The position numbers were made by a program, and so were the translations under genes. Shown here piece after piece: positions 10,324 through 19,447 of a stretch of 64,000 nucleotides of DNA. How positions within the stretch are numbered: the first letter of the stretch is position 1; the number at the start of each line of letters is the position of its first letter. The stretch covers positions 62,001 to 126,000 of the forward strand of contig JAHQIY010000009.1 of assembly GCA_019054805.1 (NCBI GenBank). Direction: 5' to 3'. Below the pieces are notes generated by a model that saw only the letters and a program-made list of their open reading frames with translations, had not been told where the DNA came from and searched no databases. Source of the DNA: Brachionus manjavacas (lineage: Eukaryota; Rotifera; Eurotatoria; Ploima; Brachionidae).

Positions 10324-11263
10324 ATCAAATTATATGGGCTGCCAATAAACCGGTAATAAAAAAATCAAGGGTAATATAATAAATTTATTAATTTAAAAAA
10401 AGTAGTTTTTTATTAAAAAATAATTTTGTTTTATGTTAAACTATTAACTAAAAAGAAATATATAAATTAAAATTTAGGAAGTGAATTTTAATTATAGTAA
10501 TTGCAGTAGTATTTAAAAATTTGGCGGGAACTTTGAAAATTTGAAAAATTTTTTCCATGTAAGTTAAGAACAATTTTTCTGGGCGTTTTAGACCATTTGG
10601 AATCTTACGGTTTCGAAATAAATTCATGAAATTTAAGAAAAAAATTTACTCATTTTTAGAACTTAAAATAATTTAATAAAATTTAATTTAATAAAATTTA
10701 AAAAATACTTAAAATTTTTATTTTTATTTAGAATTTCCTTTAACTTTGATTTATTTTTAAATTTTTAACCTATTTTATGTAAAATACTCAAAAAAAGCAA
10801 ATATTTTTAAATTCAAAATTTCTTATTTATTCTTTTAATTTCTTAAATATTAAATTTGTAATTATCTTTATTTAAAATATATAATTCTTTTAAAAAAATT
10901 AATTAATAATTAATCATTTGTCGTAACATTATTAGAAGAGAATTTAGACATTAAAAAGGACATTTAAAAAATAATAAATAACCAATAAAGATAAGTTTGG
11001 GTCAAAAATGATCGATTCAAATTTTTTATATGATTTATTGACCCATCATTTTAAACAAATAAAAATAAAATGAAACTACTAAAATAATTTAGGGTCTCAA
11101 AAATTCAACATTTAATGAAAGATTCAAAGAAATTTTAAATTTTAAAAGAATATGTTGAATTGCAATAAAAATAAAATATTTATTTTTTCATTATTGCAAA
11201 AAACATTTGAGCAAGATTGAGCGCTTGAAATTTGATCACAAATTTTACTTTGCTATAAATTTC

Positions 11264-11337
11264 TCATCGTAGAAAGGATCGAACCCTATACTTTTGGGTT
11301 TGATATATACTTCGCTTACCACTGAACTATACTGACT
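11264..11337 (-). ncRNA. tRNA-like relic A
   Basis: On the minus strand an A-box-like TAGTTCAGTGGTAAGCG is followed by a B box GGGTTCGATCC at tRNA-like spacing. The acceptor and anticodon stems do not pair, so a tRNA pseudogene or SINE head is likely. It shares ATCGAACCCT (plus-strand reading) with the copy at 11.44 kb. Confidence 0.4.
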
Positions 11338-11435
11338 TTTATAAAAAAATATTTATCTATATATTTAAATGCACTAAAATCTAATTATGAAAATAAATCT
11401 AAATGTTGAATTTTGAAAATCAAAAAATTTTTTTG

Positions 11436-11506
11436 TAACAATGGAGGATCGAACCCTCTACCTTTGGATATTATGCACATCACTTTAACCATTGGGCTAT
11501 TTCGAC
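11436..11506 (-). ncRNA. tRNA-like relic B
   Basis: On the minus strand ATAGCCCAATGGTTAAAG (A-box region) is followed by GAGGGTTCGATCCTCC (T-arm/B-box region), then ATTGTTAC and a T run. The T arm pairs apart from one missing base. The acceptor stem does not close. It is probably the same tRNA-derived family as relic A. Confidence 0.4.
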
Positions 11507-11879
11507 TTACATTTAATATATGTTTAATTATTAAATTTAAATAATTTATTTAATTGATAAAAGATCAAAGTCTAAACATAATTTAGACATATTTTAAATT
11601 TGATAAATGACTTGGCAAAATTGAAAAATTAAATGAAAACATTACTTTTAAAATTAATAATTAAATCAATTTTGGATAGTTCAAATAAAAAATATTGAGC
11701 TATCCTAAAATTAAAAAATAAATGACAGTTCAATTAGAAACTATTGGACTATCCAAAATTGAATAAATAATAGATAATTCAATTTAGAATGATTGAAATA
11801 TTTAATATTAAATAAGTAATAGTTCAAATAAAAAATATTGAACTATCAAATATAGAAATAAGATTTAATAATCAATTAA

Positions 11880-12660
11880 GAATGAAAATTAAAAAACCTT
11901 TATTTCCTGCTTGTAAAGCTAATTTTCAAGTAGGATTCAAGGCTTTATCTCCTACTCAATTAGTAGGCGACACCATAGGAAGGGTCGGGTAACGTCAAAA
12001 TTACCAAGTTCTTACTCATATCGTACTGGTCATCTTAAAACGCCATTTTTCTAATGGCTACCAGTCTTTACTGCTTTTGTCAGTTTTTAAAAGAGGTTGA
12101 TTTGGATATCACTCGCCCGGGTCGAAGCGGTCTTTCCGATTAGACCCTCACGAGTTGAGTCAGCGAGGCTATGTTGTCATGGAGACAGATAGCTAATGAT
12201 GCTGGCGATGACCTCTTTGCCTATTCAAAGTGATAGTTTTGATGCGATCACTATGGTGGGGTTATAAAGATTGACAAAAGAGTTCTTTATACGTATGCGC
12301 CTAAAAGGGTTCCCGTGGGACGGAATCCTTAAATATATATTTAAACTGCGGGGTGCCATTTTTTAATTAAACTAGATCTCTACATCATGCTATGGACATA
12401 TTCATTATGACTATGTATCGGATAGCATAAAATAGAGTAAATAGTTTATTAGGGATGGCATCGTGATGAGCGCAGTATGGAAATGGTATGATTTATGGTA
12501 TGGAATGGATGAATGATTGGTATGGATGTCTGGAATGTTATTGATGGAATTTTCGATGGAGAGGACTTTTGGATATGAAGAATTCGATCATTTTACCATT
12601 TTTTCTTTTTCTTCTCTTGTTATGTTAAGTAGTGTTAAGAATTATTAGTTTAATTAATCA
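11880..12660. other. Noncoding island of balanced composition inside the hAT element
   Basis: About 800 bp with much higher G+C than the surroundings and stop codons in all frames. It includes ACTCGCCCGGGTCGAAGCGG, GGTTCCCGTGGGACGGAATC and a degenerate TGGTATGG/GGATGG-rich stretch at 12,470-12,560. I do not recognise it. Possibilities are an untranslated leader, the regulatory region of an inserted retroelement, or captured host DNA. Confidence 0.4.
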
Positions 12661-12664
12661 AAAA

Positions 12665-12775
12665 AAAGCTTGCACATTTGTAATTCGGACTTAATACGCG
12701 CAGTCCGATACCTGTTAGGCTATTCTGACCGTATAATGGCCTATACTATTCATTTTCTATAGCCACGCAAGCTTT
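12665..12775. ncRNA. Candidate structured RNA: three-way junction
   Basis: A perfect 9-bp outer stem (AAAGCTTGC 12665-12673 with GCAAGCTTT 12767-12775) encloses two hairpins: CGGACT/AGTCCG (12686-12691 with 12702-12707) and GGCTAT/ATAGCC (12718-12723 with 12759-12764). Read on the minus strand it ends in a T run just after the outer stem, as a pol III transcript would. The size and layout recall 5S rRNA, but the conserved 5S sequence is absent. It may equally be a transposon-borne structure. No transcription evidence is available. Confidence 0.3.
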
Positions 12776-13477
12776 CACATCTTTTGCATGTTAGCTTAAG
12801 GTATCGTTTATACAATCAATTTATTTTAATCGAGTCGAAAAATCAATCAAACAAGCAATTTTATCTACTTATTTTATTAAATAATATTATAAAAGCTAAG
12901 ATTTTTTTTAAACTATTTACATTTTATTGTATTATTAACTCAATTAATATTTTTTTAAATAAACTTCAAAATAAAAAACTTTAATTTTTATTTGCTTATT
13001 TAATTTAAAAAATATTTAGCTTCATTTAATCTTGATTGATTCAAATGACTAAAAATCTTTACAAAGGGTCAATTAATTTTTAATTGAACATAAATTTGTC
13101 TAAATTAAAAACTTTTTTATTAAATTATTATTTTGTTTATTAAATATATAAATAAGATTTATTTAAATCGAATTTAATTCTCTTAATTAATTGATCCATC
13201 AATAGTTTATTTATAATTTATTCAAAACCAAATTAAGTAGGCCGTAGCGTGCCTATTATTTAGACTAGAACTTAAAATATTTATATATTTTTTTTCAAAA
13301 ATTTCGGTTATTATTATGTGAGTTTTACTTCTATTAATTAATTTATTTTAAAAAATCTTTTATTTCAATTTTTAAATAAAAATTTTAAATCACGACATTT
13401 AAGATAAAAAAAAATTACTTTTAGACTTAAATTTGAAATTAAAATTAATAATTTATCAATCAAAATTTTTCTCGAAA

Positions 13478-15613
13478 ATGTCACTTCAAAAATTAACAAG
13501 ATCTGAATCTACTAATGTTAATGATTCACAAGAAAAACGACTTCGAAGTTTAGAACCATGTTCAAGTGTGCATTTGGATATTTTCGAAAATGAAAATCTA
13601 GTTACTGAGCAAGTTTATAATCTATCATTTAATGAAGATAATAATTCTCAGACAGTTTTACCTCTTTTATCCGAGTATGAAGATGATGACGAGACTGGTC
13701 GGAGGAAAAAGACATCGAAATGTTGGGATTATTTTCAATTGAAAAAGCTTAAAAAAGATTTCATTGGAAAGTCAAATGAAAAAGGTGAAATTTTGCCCGA
13801 TCGCATAGTCAAATGCATGTTTAAAACAAGAAATGATATTTGTAATTTGAAATTTGCCCATAATGACAATTCAACTGGTACAATGATTCGTCATTTGGAC
13901 AATAAACATGGTATGAAATTATCTCAAAAAATTGAAAACAATCAAAGGCACAAAGATCCATCTTATCTTCTCCTTATGTTTATTATCACTGCAAGTCTAC
14001 CTTTTCGTTGCGTTGATAATCAATTCTTCAAGCTATTTTGTAATTATTTAAATCCTAATTTTAAACTTCCAACACGGAAAGACCTTTCGGAATTATCAAG
14101 TTTTTATTTCGATAAACAAAAAAAGCTCTCTGTTACAAAACTTAACAATGTAAAACATATAAGTCTTACTACCGATTGTTGGACATCTGTGCAAAATTTT
14201 TCTTATATTAGCTTAACCGCTCATTTTCTCGACGAAAAACTTAATCTTCAGTCAATGTTATTGGCTGTTCGGCATATGTTAGGTGGTCATTCAGCTAAGA
14301 ATCTGGCTGAAAATATAACTTGCCTACTTGATGAGTTTTCAATTCAAGATAAAATTAAATTTATTACAACAGACAATGTTAACTCAATGATTCAAATGTC
14401 TAAACATCTTGACATGGATAGAATACCGTGTATAGGCCATTTATTAAATTTGATTGTTTCAAACTCTTTGAAAGTTTTCAAACAGAAATTAATCAGAAAT
14501 GAAGAAAATAGTTACTTTGTATGTGCGAATAAAACATCTCAAAATATGGAACAATCTGAAAAACAAAGACTTGATGAATCCGTCATTCTGCTTATAAATT
14601 TACATAATGACCAATTTAATATTTTTTCACAAGCATTAGAGAAGTGTAGCTCAATCGCTTCATATTATAATCATTCAACGACTATGAAAGAAGAATTGAT
14701 CAAAAAGCAAAGAGAAAACGGTGAAAAAGTGCTTTCAATCATCCAACAGGTAGTAACACGATGGAATAGTACATTTTTGATGATTGAGAGTATAATCAAA
14801 AATCACGAATCGCTTAATTTAATCTTATCAAAAGAACAAAAGCATAAACATTTACAACTTAAATCAATTGAAGTGGAAATTCTTGAAGAAGCAATGTTGG
14901 TTTTACAAACTTTTTATAATATAACTGAAGATATTTCATCTGAATTCTCAACAACCTCAAGTTTAATTATTCCTGCTTTTACAACTTTAATAAAAGCGTG
15001 TGAGATAAATTTAGAAGAAAAAGCGTTTTCAATTGGTTTTAAAGAATTGATTAAACTATATTTAGAGTTTTATATTGAAAAATATAATATATTTCAAAAC
15101 AATCACCTTATTCTAGCATCTTTTCTAAATCCAAGATACAAGAAATTTTCTAGCTCTATGGAAATGCAAAAAATTATCTTTGTCGAGAAGGCGGAAAAGC
15201 AAATTAGAGACACTATTTTAGATTTCAAGGAAGTAATTAATTTGACAAATACATTGAAAAATAATCCACCATGTGATGTAAGATCAAAGCAAAGAAAAGG
15301 AGTTCAAATGAGTGACTCATCGGATGAAGAAAATGAAATTGAGATAAATTGGCGAGCAGTGAAAAAAGAAATCACAAATTATAAATTAGAACCAAAATCA
15401 AATAAATTGTCAGAATTTTGGAAAAATAACAAGAGCAAATATCCAATTCTATTCGAATATTTTAAATGTTATGCAACTGCTCAAGCCACAAGCACACCCT
15501 CTGAAAGAATATTTTCAAGGACTGGCTATCAAATTTGGGACAGAAGAAACAAGATTTCACCTGAAAAGGTTGAAAAAATTATGTTTTTGTATGAAAATTA
15601 TGATTTAGATTAA
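13478..15613 (+). CDS. hAT transposase (BED zinc finger + DDE + hATC)
   Basis: This 711-residue protein starts at the ATG at 13478; the open frame extends 45 nt upstream without another ATG. A BED-like zinc finger spans about residues 78-146 (SKCWDYF aromatic start; C113, C122, H139, H144, with an unusually long Cys-Cys spacing). The RNase-H-like domain shows D233 in LTTDCWTS, D299 in FITTDN and the hAT-specific C318-x2-H321 (CIGH). The third acidic residue lies further on after the helical insertion. The C-terminal hATC dimerisation region ends with ATSTPSERIFSRTGYQIWDR and RRNKISPEKVEKIMFLYEN. There is no frameshift, premature stop or intron. It should cut and paste the 9.6-kb element that contains it, probably by binding the TIRs and subterminal repeats. 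Typical hAT transposases are 600-800 residues, so the length is normal. Confidence 0.92.
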   Translation: MSLQKLTRSESTNVNDSQEKRLRSLEPCSSVHLDIFENENLVTEQVYNLSFNEDNNSQTVLPLLSEYEDDDETGRRKKTSKCWDYFQLKKLKKDFIGKSNEKGEILPDRIVKCMFKTRNDICNLKFAHNDNSTGTMIRHLDNKHGMKLSQKIENNQRHKDPSYLLLMFIITASLPFRCVDNQFFKLFCNYLNPNFKLPTRKDLSELSSFYFDKQKKLSVTKLNNVKHISLTTDCWTSVQNFSYISLTAHFLDEKLNLQSMLLAVRHMLGGHSAKNLAENITCLLDEFSIQDKIKFITTDNVNSMIQMSKHLDMDRIPCIGHLLNLIVSNSLKVFKQKLIRNEENSYFVCANKTSQNMEQSEKQRLDESVILLINLHNDQFNIFSQALEKCSSIASYYNHSTTMKEELIKKQRENGEKVLSIIQQVVTRWNSTFLMIESIIKNHESLNLILSKEQKHKHLQLKSIEVEILEEAMLVLQTFYNITEDISSEFSTTSSLIIPAFTTLIKACEINLEEKAFSIGFKELIKLYLEFYIEKYNIFQNNHLILASFLNPRYKKFSSSMEMQKIIFVEKAEKQIRDTILDFKEVINLTNTLKNNPPCDVRSKQRKGVQMSDSSDEENEIEINWRAVKKEITNYKLEPKSNKLSEFWKNNKSKYPILFEYFKCYATAQATSTPSERIFSRTGYQIWDRRNKISPEKVEKIMFLYENYDLD

Positions 15614-16300
15614 AAATAAACATAAGTATTTTAACAAATAAATCAAATTAAACCAAATATTTTTTTTAATGATAGTAAAAATTAATAACATCAATTAAAA
15701 AATTATAAAATAAATAAAGAATAAATAAAAGGGTAAGATAAAATTAAAAAACACATTCATAACTTTAAGTAGGCTTTAAAAAATCAAATTTTTTGATTAT
15801 ATATTAATTTTTTTTTAATTTTTTCTAGAGATCCCATTTTATTCTAAACGATGTGAAAACCAGCATAAGTTTTAAAATACTCATAGTCTTTAAATTTGTA
15901 ATCTTCTAAATTCTATTAAGAAATAAATGGCCGCAATACTAAGTGGAAAAAAATTTTGTTAATTACCATCGCACATATATAATAGTTTTCCTTTAATTTT
16001 TGAATCAATTAAGCTTTAAATTTTTTTAACAATAATTTTCTGTGATCATTCTTCACAATTAATATTCTAAATTATCATTAAAACAAATCCTACAGAAAAA
16101 AAATTAAATAAAATAAAGAAATTAAAATATTAAAATAAGCTTCTAAAACACCTTATGTGCCACATGTCTGTCTCTCTTTTTATATATTTATGTTGGATAT
16201 TAGATTAATTTAGAGTTTTTTTTTTGAATAAGAATAGAAAATCTTTTTTTAAACTTATTCAATGGTGCCACGCTATTAAATCAAGACGTGAATGTTCTAA
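15614..16300. other. AT-rich DNA inside the hAT element
   Basis: 3' flank of the transposase gene. Candidate polyadenylation hexamers (AATAAA) occur soon after the stop. No other feature is seen. Confidence 0.4.
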
Positions 16301-18040
16301 AATAAACAGGCGGCAAAAAAGCCGGCAAAAATATAAAAAATTTAAAACAATTTAAATGTTTATTATTTTAAAAAAAAGTAATCATTTAATTAAAATCAAA
16401 AATTCAAAAATTTTTAACAAAAAAAAATTTTCTTAACAAATAAAAAAAAAGAAGAAAAAATTTTATATAAAAAATTAAAAAAAACATAAGATAATAATTT
16501 TATTTAAAAAATAAAAAAAACAAAAGATAAAAATTTTATTTAAATAAAAAAAAACAGAAAAATTTTATTTAAAAAATAAAAAATAAAAAAAATTTTATTT
16601 AAAAAATAAAAAAAACAAAAGATAAAAATTTTATTTAAAAAAAAAAAAAAAATTTATAAAAAAAAAAACAAAAAAAATTTTATTTAAAAAAAAATTTATT
16701 TTATAAATAAATAAAAAATAAATTGAAACTATGTAGGTAGTTGGTATTTATAGTCGTTGGTACTTTTTGGTCGTAGTACTTTTTGGCCGTTGGAAGTTGT
16801 TGGTATTGGGGGTTTGGGGTTGTTGGTAATTGCTGATTGGACGTTGATCAACAATCAATTACCAACAACTTCCAACGGCCAAAAAGTACCAACGACTATA
16901 AATACCAACAACCTACAGATAGTTTTAAATATTGTTTTTTTTTTTTTTTTTTTTTTTATAAATTTTTTTTTGTTTTTTTTTAAATAAAATTTTTATCTTT
17001 TGTTTTTTTTATTTAAATAAAATTTTTATCTTTTGTTTTTTTTTTAAATAAAATTTTTTTTTGTTTTTATTTTTAAATAAAATTTTTTCTGTTTTTTTTT
17101 TATTTAAATAAAATTTTTATCTTTTGTTTTTTTTTTAAATAAAATTTTTTTTTGTTTTTATTTTTAAATAAAATTTTTTCTGTTTTTTTTTATTTAAATA
17201 AAATTTTTATCTTTTGTTTTTTTTTTAAATAAAATTTTTTTTTGTTTTTATTTTTAAATAAAATTTTTTCTGTTTTTTTTTATTTAAATAAAATTTTTAT
17301 CTTTTGTTTTTTTTTAAATAAAATTTTTTTTTGTTTTTATTTTTAAATAAAATTTTTTCTGTTTTTTTTTTATTTAAATAAAATTTTTATCTTTTGTTTT
17401 TTTTATTTTTTAAATAAAATTTTTTTATTTTTTAAATAAAATTTTTTATTTTTTATTTTTTAAATAAAATTTTTTCTGTTTTTTTTTTATTTAAATAAAA
17501 TTTTTTCTGTTTTTTTTTTTTAAATAAAATTTTTTTTTGTTTTTTTTTAAATAAAATTTTTTTTTTTTTTTATTTTTAAATAAAATTTTTTATGTTTTTT
17601 TTTTTTTTAAATAAAATTTTTTATTTTTTTTTTTTATTTAAAGTAAGTTTTTTCTGTTTTTTTTTATTTAAATAAAGTTTTTTATCTTTTGTTTTTTTTT
17701 TAAATAAAATTTTTATCTTTTTTTTCTTTTTAAATAAAATTATTCTGTTTTTTTTTTATTTAAATAAAATTTTTATCTTTTGTTTTTTTTTTAAATAAAA
17801 TTTTTATCTTTTGTTTTTTTTTAAATAAAATTTTTTTTTGTTTTTTTTTTTAAATAAAATTTTTATCTTTTGTTTTTTTTATTTTTTAAATAAGATTTTT
17901 AATTTTTTTTATTTTTTAAATAAAATTTTTTTTTCGTAGATATTTTTTATTTTTTTTTCTAATTAAAAAATAACTTTTTTTTTAAAAAATAAATATATTA
18001 AGATAGCTTAATTTTTTATTTATTTCCTGTTTTTTGTCAA
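16301..18040. repeat. Foldback-like palindrome with inverted A/T-rich tandem arms
   Basis: The centre (about 16740-16910) is a palindrome. GGTATTTATAGTCGTTGGTA on the left is matched by TACCAACGACTATAAATACC on the right, and GTTGTTGGTAATTG by CAATTACCAACAAC, around a short TTGATCAA core. Both sides extend into tandem repeats that are inverse to each other: AACAAAAGATAAAAATTTTA on the left (to about 16,380) and TAAAATTTTTATCTTTTGTT on the right (to about 17,940). The right arm is about 2.5 times longer. A degenerate AAACAGGCGGC...GCCGGC stretch at 16,302-16,335 resembles the hAT 101-bp unit. Long inverted arms of short tandem repeats recall foldback elements. It is nested in, or a rearranged part of, the hAT element. 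Confidence 0.7.
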
Positions 18041-18049
18041 AATTTAGAC

Positions 18050-19385
18050 CGCCAAGTTGACCGGCAAAATTAACGCCCGCCAAAATTGGAACGGTTTCAT
18101 GGACCGCCCGTTTATTTTTAAACGTTTATTTAACGGGCCAAAATTTAGCCCGCCAAAATAAACGGGCCAGAGTCCGCCCGCCAAAATTGGAACGGTTTCA
18201 TGGACCGCCCGTTTATTTTTAAACGTTTATTTAACGGGCCAAAATTTAGCCCGCCAAAATAAACGGGCCAGAGTCCGCCCGCCAAAATTGGAACGGTTTC
18301 ATGGACCGCCCGTTTATTTTTAAACGTTTATTAAACGGGCCAAAATTTAGCCCGCCAAAATAAACGGGCCAGAGTCCGCCCGCCAAAATTGGAACGGTTT
18401 CATGGACCGCCCGTTTATTTTTAAACGTTTATTTAACGGGCCAAAATTTAGCCCGCCAAAATAAACGGGCCAGAGTCCGCTCGCCAAAATTGGAACGGTT
18501 TCATGGACCGCCCGTTTATTTTTAAACGTTTATTAAACGGGCCAAAATTTAGCCCGCCAAAATAAACGGGCCAGAGTCCGCCCGCCAAAATTGGAACGGT
18601 TTCATGGACCGCCCGTTTATTTTTAAACGTTTATTAAAAGGGCCAAAATTTAGCCCGCCAAAATAAACGGGCCAGAGTCCGCCCGCCAAAATTGGAACGG
18701 TTTCATGGACCGCCCGTTTATTTTTAAACGTTTATTTAACGGGCCAAAATTTAGCCCGCCAAAATAAACGGGCCAGAGTCCGCCCGCCAAAATTGGAACG
18801 GTTTCATGGACCGCCCGTTTATTTTTAAACGTTTATTAAACGGGCCAAAATTTAGCCCGCCAAAATAAACGGGCCAGAGTCCGCTCGCCAAAATTGGAAC
18901 GGTTTCATGGACCGCCCGTTTATTTTTAAACGTTTATTAAACGGGCCAAAATTTAGCCCGCCAAAATAAACGGGCCAGAGTCCGCCCGCCAAAATTGGAA
19001 CGGTTTCATGGACCGCCCGTTTATTTTTAAACGTTTATTAAAAGGGCCAAAATTTAGCCCGCCAAAATAAACGGGCCAGAGTCCGCCCGCCAAAATTGGA
19101 ACGGTTTCATGGACCGCCCGTTTATTTTTAAACGTTTATTTAACGGGCCAAAATTTAGCCCGCCAAAATAAACGGGCCAGAGTCCGCCCGCCAAAATTGG
19201 AACGGTTTCATGGACCGCCCGTTTATTTTTAAACGTTTATTAAACGGGCCAAAATTTAGCCCGCCAAAATAAACGGGCCAGAGTCCGCCCGCCAAAATTG
19301 GAACGGTTTCATGGACCGCCCGTTTATTTTTAAACGTTTATTAAAAGGGCCAAAATTTAGCCCGCCAAAATAAACGGGCCAACAA
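18050..19385 (-). repeat. Right subterminal array of the 101-bp unit (about 13 copies, inverted)
   Basis: About 13 head-to-tail copies of the left-array unit in the opposite orientation (CGCCAAAATTGGAACGGTTT then CATGGACCGCCCGTTTATTT). Three variants alternate (TTTAACGGG, TTAAACGGG, TTAAAAGGG), plus a CCGCTCGCC variant in two copies. Their order from the fourth unit repeats as blocks of 3-4 units, a higher-order repeat of roughly 300-400 bp. Together with the left array it gives the element long asymmetric inverted subterminal regions. Confidence 0.95.
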
Positions 19386-19447
19386 CCGCGATGAACCGCC
19401 CGTTTCTGGACCGGTTAGCTCTGTCCGCGTCCAACACTAAAAATAAA

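Larger units (their letters stand above)
9820..19439 (+). mobile_element. 9.6-kb hAT transposon, autonomous-looking
   Basis: The element begins TAGTGTTGG at 9820 and ends CCAACACTA at 19439. An exact 8-bp duplication AAAATAAA lies at 9812-9819 and 19440-19447. The length is 9,620 bp. The TIR continues imperfectly: a CGGACAG block just inside the left end matches the inverse of CTGTCCG inside the right end. Inside are a GC-rich tandem array (9891-10323), tRNA-like relics, a noncoding island (11.9-12.8 kb), an intact transposase (13478-15613), a foldback-like palindrome (16.3-18.0 kb) and a longer inverted array (18.05-19.39 kb). The TIR sequence, the 8-bp duplication and the hATC-bearing transposase agree on the hAT superfamily. 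It is far larger than typical 2.5-5 kb hAT elements because of its arrays and nested insertions. An unbroken transposase and perfect duplication suggest recent activity. Confidence 0.9.

Noticed and set aside
11264..11337. Functional tRNA gene
   Set aside because: A- and B-box-like sequences are present but neither acceptor nor anticodon stem pairs.
12665..12775. 5S rRNA gene
   Set aside because: Topology is 5S-like, but the conserved internal control region and loop sequences are absent; kept only as a candidate structured RNA.
16757..16987. 76-codon open frame
   Set aside because: It spans the centre of the foldback palindrome and a T homopolymer run, starts at the palindrome arm and encodes poly-Phe; it is a by-product of the repeat.
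18050..19385. Regular GC-rich repeats looking like a CRISPR array
   Set aside because: The 101-bp units are contiguous tandem copies with no variable spacers, lie inside a hAT transposon and the genome is eukaryotic.
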